Source: Pleodorina starrii (taxonomy: Eukaryota; Chlorophyta; Chlorophyceae; Chlamydomonadales; Volvocaceae). Taken from it: DNA of 64,000 nucleotides. The position numbers were made by a program, and so were the translations under genes. Location of the stretch: positions 414,501 through 478,500 of the forward strand of contig BRXU01000012.1 in assembly GCA_030267565.1 (NCBI GenBank). The letters are read 5' to 3'. The notes under the pieces were generated by a model. It did not search any database. It was not told where the DNA came from and saw only the letters and a program-made list of their open reading frames with translations. This document shows positions 1 to 11,521 of this stretch, one piece after another (the first letter of the stretch is position 1; every line of letters starts with the position of its first letter).

Positions 1-220
1 GTTGACGGTACAAGAGGCGGCCAACACCAACGAACGCCGAGATGAGCTCCAGGGGGGAGGACATGGTGTGGGCGGTTTCGGAGTGTGGACGCCCGGGATG
101 GTGGCTGCAGGGGCCGATCACGGCGGATGGCGCTTGGAACAGTAGTTGAAGGCAGGTAGCTGAGTCAGGGTCCACGCCAGGGTCAGGGCCCTCGCTGAGC
201 CCCACACATGCATGTCTTCC

Positions 221-382
221 TGCCTTGGCCCCGAACCCTTCACACCCCTCGCTCCCCGCCTTGGCCCCGAAACCCGCACACATCTTCCCGGTTTGGCCCC
301 GAAACCCGCACACATCTTCCCGCCTTGGCCCCGAAACCCGCACACATCTTCCCACTTTGGCCCCTAACCACGCACTCATCTT
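221..382. repeat. 32-bp tandem repeat (minisatellite)
   Basis: About five head-to-tail copies of a 32-bp unit whose core is TTGGCCCCGAAACCCGCAC. The core recurs near 259, 291, 323 and 355, and the outer copies are degenerate. The small open frames crossing it are period artefacts. No gene is seen between 1 and 534 otherwise. Confidence 0.85.
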
Positions 383-534
383 GTGAGCGGGTGTGCTGGG
401 TGTCTCGACCGCTGCCCTGGATTGCGCGTAGGGGCGGGGCCCCACCGCAAGCCAGGAGTGAGCGGCCGCTGCGGCCGCGACCTCATGGCGCAGCGGTGGG
501 GTGCCCCGTAATAGTGATCCTGTCTGTGTCACGG

Positions 535-807
535 TCAGCAGCCAGGCTCCGCAGCACGGCAGCTGAAGCTCGCTGGACAAGTAAGGATGTATGAGCTGCT
601 CAGAAGCTTCACCAGTGGCGGAATGCCGCCAGCCAGAGCAATGGTGTCCATGTTCTCAGTACTCACAGCTAGATGCTGCAATGCCATCGCCGCCAGTGTC
701 CCCTTGGTCACGTCATGGCCGCCCAAAAGCCTGACAAGGTAGGAAACATCATCAAACTCGGCGATGCTAGCGGAGATGTCCTCGGGCTGTCCCTGCTTAA
801 TTAGGTC
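535..807 (-). pseudogene. Armadillo-repeat exon fragment (ARM1)
   Basis: A splice acceptor (TTTGTGCAG, ending at 808) opens a frame encoding about 90 residues that match the first part of the ARM exon of the caspase-ARM gene at 3668-7279. It shows DDVSYLVRLLGG, then an ARM helix (AAMALQHLAV) and the typical IALAGGIPPLVKLLSS turn. After roughly one and a half ARM repeats the homology stops, and the frame runs into a stop at 535 through unrelated sequence. No upstream caspase exons were found between 808 and 3667. It therefore looks like a broken duplicate or orphan exon, though an unusual 3' exon of an expressed gene cannot be excluded. Confidence 0.55.
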
Positions 808-1744
808 CTGCACAAATGGAGGTGCACATACACAAGTTACAGCACACGAAATAGTGTGCGTCATCACATAAACTTTACGATTTCCTATCAAGGAGTTAGC
901 ATGGGCCTGAAATCAGCTTGGGCTTACATGCATACCGTCCAGCGTAAACTTTCCATTTCCTTTTGTTCTACGTTTCGCTTGCAGCACCACCGCCCGCCTT
1001 TGCCAATGGCGGTCGAGGCCCTTGTGGATCACAAAGACATTCCTATCAGGGGATTCCTATCTATCTATCGGGCGCGGAAAGCACCGGCGGGAACACATTG
1101 TCATATGGCACGGCGGCGGAGCGAGTTACTTTCACATGAAAGGAAATCAAAACTTCTAAATCTGCAAAATTTTGATACTAGTAGGAGAAAAAAGATTCCT
1201 ATGATTGCAGCGTTCGCGCACACGTACGACGGCCTCATCAGAGTGCGTTTGGGAAAGTGATGATGAGGGAAGCAGCTTTTTCGTAAAAGACACATCGGCA
1301 ACATTTTTACGATGAAATTTTTGACTTTTAACGGTAGGTGTTCTGTATTATTTTGGTCAGGGGTTGATGGATATTAACGGTAATATAAGGTTGTCGTCGT
1401 CGCAGATCAGTGTTACACCGTGTTACATTTCAAGCAAGCAAAGCGTTATTTACATTTTTTTATTTTTGTCGCATTATTAACATTAAACTGGGATCAGGTG
1501 CCCGCATGCCCGTTTGCCCGTGCGCATGCCTGTGCACGCAACGCTTGTGCGCGCTTTGCCGCATTCGCTGACTCTTTTTAGGGCAGTCTTTTCAGCGCTT
1601 CACCGCTTCCGTGTTTCATAACAACGTCTTGTCGCGCTGGAAACGTCCATCCACGCAAGAACTCGAACACTCTCGCTGCTCCACAAGTTCCCCAAGCAAA
1701 CCTTCTCGACACTTTCTGCAAGGCTTCCCCTGGTCATTTGCCAC

Positions 1745-2060
1745 GCCGTGTCTCCGCTAACTATTAGTATTATGCGTCAAGTCGGATGGACCGGCTAGCA
1801 GAGCTGTGGCGTAGTCGCGGAAACCACGCATGTGCGCTATGCAAATGTACCGGTAGTTTGTAGAGGTTTGTAGTATGTAGATACGCCCATGTCGAACGAA
1901 ACGAAGCGACGCCCATGTCGAACGAAACGAAGCGACGCCGTCACGAATAGGAGTTCTGGATGTATGCGTTGGAGCGAGTAGTGCGGCCTCGGACCATGGA
2001 GTCAGCAGTCAAATAAACATCGTTTATACTGATTCCTGCTCTATTACGTTTTTAGATTGT
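1745..2060. repeat. Dispersed repeat, related to 42650-42940
   Basis: Blocks shared with 42650-42940 include ATGCGTCAAG followed by GGACCGGCTAGCAGAGCT, then a GTCGCGG block, a GAAACGAAG/ACGCCGTCA block, GGCCTCGG-CCATGGAG and an ACAAAGAAT-like end, all in the same order. This implies two diverged copies of one element. It contains a perfect 26-bp tandem duplication at 1883-1908 and 1909-1934. No gene is seen between 808 and 3667. Confidence 0.6.
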
Positions 2061-3667
2061 AACAAAGAATACCAAGGACTATTAGTATTGCTTGACAACG
2101 TATCGAGCGAATAGGGTTGGTCGTCACTCAGCCAGCCAGCCCTGGCGAGGCAGCCAGCCCCTGCCAGCCCTGGCCAGCCAGCCGGGCAGCCACGGTCAGG
2201 GGCAACCCTAGGGGGAAGTTTACAAGCCCATAGCTTGGGATTATGTTTGCACTCGCTCGGGGTTCACGAGGCGGATTAAGACTGTGGCGTGGCCCTGCGG
2301 TCCCAAGTGGGCCGCCCCTATCTCCCTACCTTACTTGCCCCTGCACTAAGACGTTTAGCCACGTAGCTAGGGTGATCACTGATCAGGCCTTTATTTGCTG
2401 GCGGCTTTTCAGACATCACATCCAACCATGGCTGGCCTGGCCTGGGCTGGTGAATCAGCGAGGCAAATCTAAGTTACAAAACCGCCTTTTGCACGCATGC
2501 ATCATCCTGCATGCGTGACAAGGTGAAGCACTACTTCCAGCAGGAAGCGCACTCACGCACGCAGGTAGCAGATCGGGTGGACGTACGACTGGTACGACAA
2601 ACATCTTCACCGAAGCTGAACCCGGGCCGTTGACGTTGCTAACTACCAATCAAGCCGGAAACTCTACGGCCGCTTCCATGGTGCTTATCCCCACATGAAG
2701 CAGCATGCACGTGAGGCGCAGACACCCACGATCAACGCACCACCGCGCGCCCAGTGAAGCCCACCAGCCAGCGCCACCCACCGCCCTGCCCTCCGCCGCC
2801 CGCCGCCACCGTGCGGAAGTGCAGGGTGGATATTATCGAAAGCAAGAATGTCAGCTCAGGTGGCCGGTGCGTGGTGCATGGATCAGAACGCTTCCTACCT
2901 TTGATGATTGCCAGCAACAGTGAAGTTTAATGCTGCCAGAAAGGAGCGCGCAGGACGGGCGGGGTTGCGATGGTGGCCAGACCGTTGAGGCAATCCTAGC
3001 CATGCACATTTCGCTCTTAGGCCCCGGTTTATCTGTTCGATGGCAGATCCACCGCAATCAACGAAATACCTCGCTCGGGTTTCCCAGAACGACAACCACA
3101 CAGTTTGCTTGTTTGCACCCACTTGTCCCCACCACAAGGCCACGCATGACATTCGCGTCCCAGACGCCGATCAAATGACGAGAAAGCAGCATTAAGAGAA
3201 GAACGCCTCGCTCGTATCGTTTGCAAGCAACATCCAGCAAGTAATAACCACCCGGACTGCATCTGGTTGACCATGTCAACACCACGTCAACATACACGCC
3301 GGGTGTCCCGCGTGCGTGCCTCATACGTTTCGCACCCGCGAGCCCGGGTGCCACAATTCCATGCGCCTCCATCCACCGCTCGCTTGTCCACGCACATGTA
3401 TTGACTAAAGAGAGCAAGCAAGGAGCCGTCAGGGTGACCCTAACTATTACGCTGCCAGCGCTCGGCACGCAACCAGCCAGCTGCACACTCACACCCAGAA
3501 CTTCACAAAATACCATATCTCCTCATGGCAATTAAAGGGCGGGCTGCGTTTCCTACAAACGCATGTGACTGCCGCTTCCTGCTGCGGGCTATCCAAGCAA
3601 GAACAGGGCTAAGAGCTGCCTACGATTGCGCCTAGCCACAAGCGTCGCATCCAGCCAGGGGGCGCCC

Positions 3668-6600
3668 CTATGCATGTCTCCCGTCCGAGTCTGAGATTTC
3701 CCGGAGCGTCAGCAACAGCGGCATCGCGCCCGCCTCCTCAATCGCGGCCTTGTTGGCGGCATCCTCCACCAGGCTCCACAGCGCCAACGCTGCCTGCTGC
3801 TGCACGCCGGTATTCGAGCTGGCCAGGAGCTGCACCAGGGGCGGTATGCCGCCGGCCGCGGCAATGCCGGCCTTGCTGCCAGCACTGCTCTCAGCAGCCA
3901 GGCTCGCCAGCACCCCAGCGGCATTCTGCTGCACGAGGCTATCCGAGCCGCCCAAGGCCTTCACCAGTGCGGAAATGCCGCCGGCCTGGACAATGGCGGC
4001 CTGGCCGGCTGGGGTTCGGGCCAGCTCCCCCAACGCGAGCGCTGCGCGCTGCTGCACAACGGCGTCCGAGCCGCTGCCGAGGAGCCTGACCAGCGGCGGC
4101 ACGGCGCCGGCCTGGGCCATAGCCACCTGGCTCTCTCCGTTCATAGCCAAGCTGGCCAGCGCGCCAGCTGCGTTCCGCTGCTCATCAAGCGCGTGCGGGC
4201 TGCTCAGGAGCCCGATCAGGGGCGGTATGCCGCCAGCCTGGGCAATGGTGGCTGCGTTGGCGCCGTGTACAGACAGGCACCACAGCGCCCTCGCTGCCGA
4301 CTGCCGTGTGGCGGCGTCAAGGCTGCCCAGCGCCTTTACAAGGTCCGAGACGTCTATGGTCCGGGCGATGGTGGACGAGACGTCCTTGAACTGCTGCCGT
4401 TGAACCGCAGCCTGCGAGCGTGCGTGCACATGAGCGACGTTGGATGGTACGCGCACGTGGTATGTACGGCACCAGACCAAAGCCGAGGTGCGGAAAGCAG
4501 GCTCGCGGACAAGGGTGCACGCAGTCAACCCATGCATTGCAGCAGGTGGTGCGGTGCACGATCGAGCAAACGGCTTTCTTCGCCTTGCTGCTGTCCTGAT
4601 CGATGGGCCGTTCATGACGGCCTATTTAGACACAACGGAAACCACGGGCGGGATGCTGTCACGACTACTCACCAGCCAGGTCTCGACAAGAGGGGCAGCC
4701 TCTTGCTGCTGCTGGTCTATCGCCGCCAAGCAACCGGGTACCTGCTGGCTGCGCGTTGCTGCCAACGACTCGTCCAGGTACTTCCACTCATCCTGCAATC
4801 AAGTAGCGTGCACATACGGTACCGGGGCAGGCGTTCTTCCTGTAAGCAGCAAAGGCTTATCCCGCGGATGCTTATCAGGAGCCACCCTTACAGCCTTTTC
4901 CCTATCTGTCGCGGACGACGTGGCATAAGCAACGAAACGGAGCGAGGATGCAGATTACGGCCGGCCGAGGGAGGCATAGCACACTTACGAGCAACGGATT
5001 TACTTTGGGTTTGATCGGAGACGTCCGTGCCAAAGCACCGCGAAAAGCCAACAAGGGCAAAGCGCGCGTGCGAAGGGGTCCGCCACAGGCATGGCCCCAA
5101 AGCAGCGTGCAGCGGCACAGTACCCTACTTAGCCAGGAAATGTGTTTTGCATTGGCGTTCGCGTGATCACCAGCCAAAAGCACGCACTCACCAGCGGTCT
5201 GAGAAGGGCTGGCCCAATGAAGCCCACCATTTCGCCACGTGCGACCTGCCCACCGCCGCTGACCGCCTCCAGCCGCTCGAATGCCAGTGAGGCCGCCCTC
5301 AGGACGCCCAGCTTCTCCTGGAACAGGCCCTGCGAGCCAAGGTGTGACAGCATGCGCAGCATGCGCAGCAGCAGCGAGCATACGCGGAAGGGCGTGGGGG
5401 CCGCGTCTTCGCTTAGTCCATGACGGGGGGGGCCGCGTTTTCACTTAGTCCATGACAACCCCGCTTGATGGGTCACGCGGGATGAACGCCTTCGGATCTG
5501 CGTGGGGTCCGGGACGCCCCAGGGTGCGCGGCCCTGGGCGGGTCAGCGGGTCGCTTTCGGGGCGACAGAACCCGCCACCCCGCCTCCTTGCTCCCATGTC
5601 CAACGCCTCGACCCCGGGCGGGTGTCTTATTATTGCTATTATTGATTTCGCTGGTCTGGCGGGGTCAGGTCCTTGCTCTAGGCGTACTCTTCTGGCGGCT
5701 GGGCGGCTGGACGACAGTCGCAGGAGCATCGAATGAATGGCGCACCCAACCACGCGCGGCTGGACGGCGCACTAACCATGCCCTTTTTTGCACGGAAACT
5801 GCCGCGGGTCCTGAACCGCGGAAGACCGCCAGCAGCGCCTTTGCAACTGCGACGATGCGTGTGCAGGAAAACGGTCCGCATCTATCCCAGCCCCTCCACC
5901 GGGAGGGTTCAGTGCACGGGAATGGAAGTGAATGCACGGGGCTTCAAGGGCAAGCGAGCGGGCAACCAGCCGTACAGCAAGCCGTCGCACACAAGGGCCA
6001 CAAGGGCCACGCAAGCACCCACGGAATCAACGGGAGGCTCGCCGTCCAGCGATAGCGGCATGGAGCTTTGGCCGGTGTACGTACAGCCCCGGCTCATGTC
6101 CAAGATCGGGCGTAACGAGCGGCCATGTATGCGCATGTGTGCGGCACTCGGTTTTGGACAATTCAGCATGTTGAGGATGCCGCCAGGGTACGTATTTCGC
6201 ATATGAGGGCAGCAAAGCCCTCATAAGCGAAAGCAGCCCCCGAGCGGGAATGAGGGCTACATTCGGAAACGCCAGCCCGTCCAGGCGGGCCGGTACCAGA
6301 CGAAGCCCGTTGGCGCATGATGAACATCCCGCCCAACGCAAGCCATGAACGCGTATGCACGCTCGTGCCACCATTACGCTATCCCCACGGGGGCGGTTGG
6401 CCCTACAATACGACAGTACGACGGTCCCCTTCCGTGTATCATGGATTAGCTCACCCGCCCGTTCGTACCTTCACCAGGTGGCTCGTGAATTCGCTCATGA
6501 GCAGAGTCGGTTGGTATGGGCTGGTCGCCCAGCACACGTAGGCGCCGCCCGTTGACTGGGAGGTCGAGCCGCGTGTCGGCAGCTGTGCGCGGGAATCACG

Positions 6601-7279
6601 CATCCCGGAGGACGGCCTGGTCCAGCCGGCGCCGGTGTGTGAGGGTCCCCAGCCAAAGTCGTATGTCAGCGTCGGTCCTGCTGTGGTTGGCCGAGCGGGC
6701 CCAGCAGCAGGGTTGCGGCAGGCGGCCAGGATGCCCAAGGACGCCACGGCGTGCTGCCGCATGGGTGCCAGCACCTGCTCTTGAAAGCAGATGCCAAAAG
6801 AGCTCATAGGCGGGGCGTCGTTGCCCAGCAGGTAGTGATTGCCCCCGTCCGACATGCCGTGCCCCGCGAAAAAGAAAAACGCCCAGCACTTGCCGCTGTG
6901 CTGTTCAAGTAGGTCCTGTGTACGGCACGTGCTGTGCGAGTGGAGTAAGTCGCAAACAATCACGCCGTACACAGACATGAACGCTTGACGGGGTAAAGCG
7001 CTGGCGGGAGCAGGTGTCGACGCCTTCCGCAGCGCGCGTCGCCCGTCGACTTACCCTAAACGTGCCGATGGCGCCCAACAAGCTGTTCCGATCAGCCTCC
7101 CTGAGCACGAGGCCGTCGTCTGAATCATATCCATTCTCCTGATCATGCCGCAATATCGCTTTTGTAGCAAGGTCTTGAAGGCCGCCGAATACGAGCTTTG
7201 CCTCGAAGCCAGCGCACTTTATAGGGGGCAAGTGCTTGTAAGCACCAACCCCAACTACGAGAGCTATACAGTACAACAT
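3668..7279 (-). CDS. Caspase-like (C14) peptidase fused to armadillo repeats, copy 1
   Basis: My five-exon model is 7279-7055, 6915-6469, 5329-5192, 4792-4673 and 4411-3668, all phase 0 with GT-AG sites, giving 557 aa. Exon 1 has the C14 first strand (ALVVGVGAY). Exon 2 has the catalytic His (AGHGMSDGG, H94) and Cys (LAACRNP, C141), then the p10-like strand (YVCWATSP...SEFTSHL). Exon 3 (GLFQEKLGV...GGGQVA) matches the end of the C14 domain in copies 2 and 3, and starts at the same residue. Exon 5 encodes about five ARM repeats (AGGIPPLVQLL type). Peptidase C14 enzymes cleave after basic or acidic residues; ARM repeats bind proteins. The join of 6469 to 5329 is inferred from exon homology, and an extra small exon is possible. 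P1 lies head-to-head 263 bp away. Confidence 0.7.
5401..5460. repeat. ~30-bp tandem duplication in intron
   Basis: Two adjacent copies of a G-run plus CCGCGT-TTC-CTTAGTCCATGAC unit differ at a few bases. They lie in the intron between the second and third exons of the caspase-ARM gene. Confidence 0.7.
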
Positions 7280-7542
7280 GTCGATGGAGAATTTTTCTTC
7301 ATTTTTACGCGTTGGCAGGTTCCGATCAAGTGTAACGCTTCATCCCTGTTCATATTCCTAAAATGTAAGGACAACAGGAATTGCATATTCAGGGGCATGG
7401 ATCTAACATGATGCTTGTCGTCCAAAGCAGTTTTTACGGTTGTACGGTATTAAGAACAATTTCTTGGCAGGTACGTGGCAAGCTTTTACTTCGACCAAAT
7501 ACACTTGTTTGGTTACAGAATGATACTGCGATTGGATTAGTC
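7280..7542. promoter_or_regulatory. Shared divergent 5' region of caspase-ARM copy 1 and P1
   Basis: Only 263 bp separate the two opposed start codons, so both promoters and 5' UTRs must lie here or overlap. I see no confident TATA box. The analogous interval at 54542-55051 separates the paralogous pair. Confidence 0.5.
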
Positions 7543-8177
7543 ATGGCTACCGAAGCCGAAGATTGCCTTGTTGCCACCGACATTGCTATTGCTGATCCAT
7601 CCATTTCCGATGATGAGGAGGTGCGTTTCAGGTGCTATTGGATAAATCCTATAAATCCGGAACAGCGAAGTCACCGTACGTGTATGCGCCCCTTCTCGCT
7701 CATCAGGCTACGACGAGGGCAGCGTCGGTTTCCAACGTGAACCTGATAACCAGGTTAAGGAACATGGGTTGCATTTTCGTCAAGAATCTGACCGGAGAGC
7801 CTATTCTCGTATACACCCGGTCCGCTCCAAAGAGGCGTCTGCAAAGCGGAGGGCTGCGGGCCGGCGCGACGGCGCACGGCTTTCAGTTCGCTCTGCAATT
7901 TGTCATGACGGAGCTGAACAGCGCCACGACGTGCAGCATGGTGGTGGACCCGCCGGAACCAGACGCCAAGCGCAAGTCGGAGCGCGTCCCCGTGATGGGG
8001 GAAACGTTTCTCAGCGTTCGCCGCTTCACCAAAGGGGACCGCAACGACCCGGCCAACTGGCGGTGGGACTGCTTGGATATGCTTGTGCGGCCGGGGCAGA
8101 AGATTACGATCAAGGGCACCGCAGTTCCGCTGCAAGTGCTCGTTGGGCCTGGCGGCGGCGGCGCTGCAAAACGTTAG
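7543..8177 (+). CDS. Unknown small protein P1, head-to-head with caspase-like gene
   Basis: Two exons: 7543-7620 (26 codons, ending DPSISDDEE, donor GTGCGT) and 7707-8177 (acceptor CATCAG), giving 182 aa. P3 at 55052-55768 has the same structure: a 26-codon acidic first exon, a phase-0 intron, and a second exon starting with (A)xTxAASVSxVxLIxRL. Conserved blocks are GCIFVKNLTGEPILVYTR, PVMGETFLSVRR, NWRWDCLD and PGQKITIKGTAVPL. The spacing of hydrophobic residues suggests a beta-rich fold. No signal peptide or membrane segment is seen. I do not recognise the family. Its pairing with a caspase-like gene suggests a substrate, effector or regulator, which is inference. Confidence 0.75.
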
Positions 8178-8646
8178 ACAAGCCACCGCATGCGCGCAGT
8201 GGTTGGCGCGCCGGCTTGATGGGCATGTAGCACAAACGTATGGTTGCGTGCGTTTATTTGCACATGTCGACGGAAATACGTACGTACCGAACGGAGCTAG
8301 GCTGTCCGTCGCTTGCCGGCCAGCCAGTCGGCAACAACATTTTAAAAGCAGGTGAGCGATTGGGAAGCTCGCTCGCTGCCCATGCGATTTGTGTTGGAAA
8401 TGGAGCTTTTGGGCGGTGCTATGTGTTGGGAGTGAGGGAATAACTGCCGGCGGCCTCCGTGCGTTTGATCGATGAACTCTCGTTTTCTTGTGCCAGCTGA
8501 TCAACCGAGCGAGTGCCGTGCGTTGCGTGCCGCCGCAAATATCTATCGGCGGCAACAGCTTCGCTCGCAGCAGCCGTCGCTTGGCTTCAGTATTGTCCAT
8601 CCGATCTGCCCGCTCCTTAACACCGGCCCACGCAACCTTGCCTGTG

Positions 8647-8741
8647 TTTGTGGGTAGGTGGGTGGGTGCGTGCGTGGGTGCGTGGGTGGGTGGCTGGGTG
8701 GGTGGGTGGGTGCGTGGGTGGGTGGGTGGGTGGATGGGTGG
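8647..8741 (+). repeat. GTGGG-rich simple repeat
   Basis: About 95 bp built from GTGGGTGGGTGC-like units, with many runs of three Gs on the plus strand. This gives G-quadruplex potential. The minus-strand frame encoding Pro-Thr-His repeats here is a consequence of the repeat. Confidence 0.85.
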
Positions 8742-9180
8742 GTTACACAACGTGCTGCCGTACATGTACAATAACTGCAATACGTAACTGCAGTGGGGGC
8801 GCGACACGTCGGTATGCCACGCAGTGCGTGCGAACGCCGGCGTACAAACAGGCCCATTTCGTCGGCTGTGTACGTCAGTCAGGAGCTGGCCGATGGATGT
8901 AGCTGTTTGCGCATATGGTAGATCTATCGGTGCGTAACTACTGGCCGGGATACTGTAATGCACTGCCGTTTGGGCGCTAACTAGCTCCGGTTAACTAGAT
9001 AACTACTGACGGCGGGCATCACGCACCGCCATCTTACTTGTGACCAACAAACCGTGGATAGATGGGCGCGTTACCGTATCGCCTACCTACGCAGCAAATG
9101 TGCCTCATTGGCTTCTTGGATAGCTCGGCGGGTTGCGCCTTCTCGAGCGATCGATGGACGGTTGGCAACCGATTCGTGTG

Positions 9181-9262
9181 CCGCATCGCTCTATCTATCT
9201 TGAGCCCCTGCCTGTTGGTGGCCAACAACAGGCAAGGGCTCAAGATAGATAGAGCGACGCGG
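9181..9262. repeat. 82-bp near-perfect inverted repeat (hairpin)
   Basis: Two arms of about 41 bp abut without a loop around a central GGCC. The outer arm reads CCGC-TCGCTCTATCTATCTTG and is mirrored by CAAGATAGATAGAGCGACGCGG, with only three mismatches over the whole arm. It could be a MITE remnant or a small-RNA precursor. No target-site duplication is obvious. Confidence 0.85.
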
Positions 9263-11355
9263 GGTGACGGTGGTTGGCGCTTTTGGCCGAAGATTTGAGT
9301 TGTTTGGCAGACCGTTATATATGTGTGCGTGCGTGTGTTTGTAACAGGCAGGTGCGTGTGCGTGCGCACAGACGCACATGCAGACGGGGTCCTAGATTAA
9401 TGCACCAACGCAACTTCATCCGTGTTCCTGTAATGCCCTTCCTGCTGGCGAGAAATGACGTGGTTATACATACATTATTGCGTGGAGTTGGGTGTCCTGT
9501 ATCATCCACGTCGGCGATGTATGTGGCCCGCCGCGGCCTCGCTCACGCCAATGCATGGCTGCTTGCGTGCGGATTGCGTGCGTTTTTCGTCACCTCGGCA
9601 GCATCATTAGCAGGTCATCATATATCTTTGGTTGGCACGCAGGATGGTCGGGTGGCCGTGTTGGTTGGGGGACACGGATGGCTTCCATCGATGTATGTGT
9701 CGGGTTGTCGTCGCGTCGTGTACGCCCATGGTTGGTGAGTCTTGTCGTCAGATAATAAACACGGACAGTTGTGTGCCAGATGTGTGGCTGGCAGATGTGG
9801 AACACGGACAGTTGTGTGGCACGCAGGATGTTGATTGCGGCATCAGCGGGCAGCCGTTGTGCACGTACGCACGCCAGTGGCTGGCGGTGTTGGTTTGTTT
9901 GGACGGAAGGGCGGGGTTTCTGAGTTCGTTTGGCTTTTGCGTGCTTGTCCTTTCATTCCCATTTGATAAGATACGTACGGTAGCCAGGCGTGCGGTGGGC
10001 TTGGCGAACTGTTACCAGGCCGCCGCGGTTGGGTGGACATAATTTGCAGTCAGTACGGGTAATAAGGAACGCCGCTGCAAGAAATGAATAAAGCTGCCTG
10101 CAGAAAGAGGTGTCTGCCCCGCGCAAGCGCACGCAACGCATGGGCAAGCGAAATCGTGTGTTGTTGATTCGCTTCATTCGCGCGGCTAAAAATCCTTTGG
10201 GGGCGCCGGCCCCGAGGGCCCCTAAAAACTTCTTCCAGTCAAATGTGAAAATTGTTGAACTGTTTCCGGGACTGCATCGGAGCGAAGAACACTAAAGGCA
10301 AGGCCAAGGCTGATCCGGTCACCCCCTGTCACCCTGACTCAATAATAAGCAAGCGATCGAGCGATTTGTCTTGTCATTAGCCAACCGCTAAACCATAACA
10401 CTGCGATACATACGGATGATGATGCATCACGTGCGTTGCCGTACTTTGGCCCGTGCCGGCTGGCCGCACAAATGCCGCCGGCGGCGGACCGATCGACGCC
10501 TGCCTGTCGGAATCGCGCGCGCCGAGTTGTTGCTGCATAGAGCACATACAGGCAACTGCGTGGCTGGGCCATACATCCAGCGCATTTGCATCGACAGTCC
10601 ATCGAGCCTTGGCCTTTGTCGTCAACAAACCCGACAGATTTGCCGGCTGCTTTGCATCTGGCCAAGCTTGCTTGCTGCAAGAGAGCACGACACCACATTC
10701 CATCTATCAGCAGCCAATCAAGGTAAGCGCTAGCTTGCAAGCAAGCCGGGCGGGCGCGCCGGCGTTGCCAGCGCCAGCGCATCGATGCGCGAGACAGCGC
10801 CTGTACATGTCACGTTATTAGTTGACGAGAGGCGGGGTGTGGACTATACTGCAAATAAATTCATATTCCACCGCGGATGCTAGCGGCCACAGCGCTGTAG
10901 CCGCTCCGGCGGTAGACGCTCCCGATCGAAGCAGACGCGACATACAGTGCCTGATGAGCTACGTACCGGCGGGCGGCCTGCGTGGCCCTTTGATGGTTCA
11001 GCTGCCGCACAAGATACTAGCTGCGGCCTCGATCGCGTGCGGTACTCGATCGCCAAACGCACGGCGATCCCCGTGCGTACGCGCGCGATCGTCCTACATG
11101 TGTCCTGATTAGGCCATACAGGTGTTCAAGGTCACAAACGAAGGTCGACCCACCCTTTGCGCATCTTCATGTATTTCCTTTCCTGTTGCACGCCACGAAG
11201 GAACCGGCGGCCAGCGGGCGGCGGGACCCACAACAACGTTAAGCGACGGAGTTCCCTGGAACTAACCCACGGGCGGACCCACGGGTCACCCAACCAGTCA
11301 CCAAGCAAGCAAGAACTCCTCAAGCAAGCGACCAGTTGCACCTGCCGCGCTCCTA

Positions 11356-11521
11356 ATGGCGACGATGATTGGGAGGGCATGGCGCCCGAGGCCCAGCGGC
11401 GCGGTTGCGGCGGCCGCTGCTGCGCCGGGTCTGCTGTTGTTCCTGCTCCTTGCCGCTACCGCCGCCTTCAGCGCCGCTGCTGCCGCGAAGATGACGCCGG
11501 CCGCTGCAGACGACGCCGCTG
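11356..11521 (+). CDS. Signal-peptide first exon of an unrecognised secreted protein (partial)
   Basis: An ATG frame gives a short basic N-terminus (MATMIGRAWRPRP), then a strongly hydrophobic Ala/Leu core (PGLLLFLLLAATAAFSAAA). It is followed by a GTGAGC donor just after the exon. A good phase-1 acceptor at 11719 opens ESDVCFVRADNKKC, but I could not continue the chain with consistent phase. The Pro-rich exon at 12787-13139 lies on the same strand and may belong to it. Function unknown. Confidence 0.35.

Larger units (their letters stand above)
8178..11355. other. Region without recognisable genes
   Basis: Reading both strands I find only short frames without family signatures or consistent splice chains. 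It holds a GTGGGTGGGTGC-type G-rich array (8647-8741) and a long hairpin (9181-9262), listed separately. Confidence 0.5.

Noticed and set aside
3668..4403. Long plus-strand frames opposite the ARM exon
   Set aside because: High-GC antisense shadows of the ARM repeats, with no domain and no splice context.
8543..8857. Minus-strand Thr/His/Pro repeat protein
   Set aside because: Produced by the GTGGGTGC simple repeat; no flanking coding signal.
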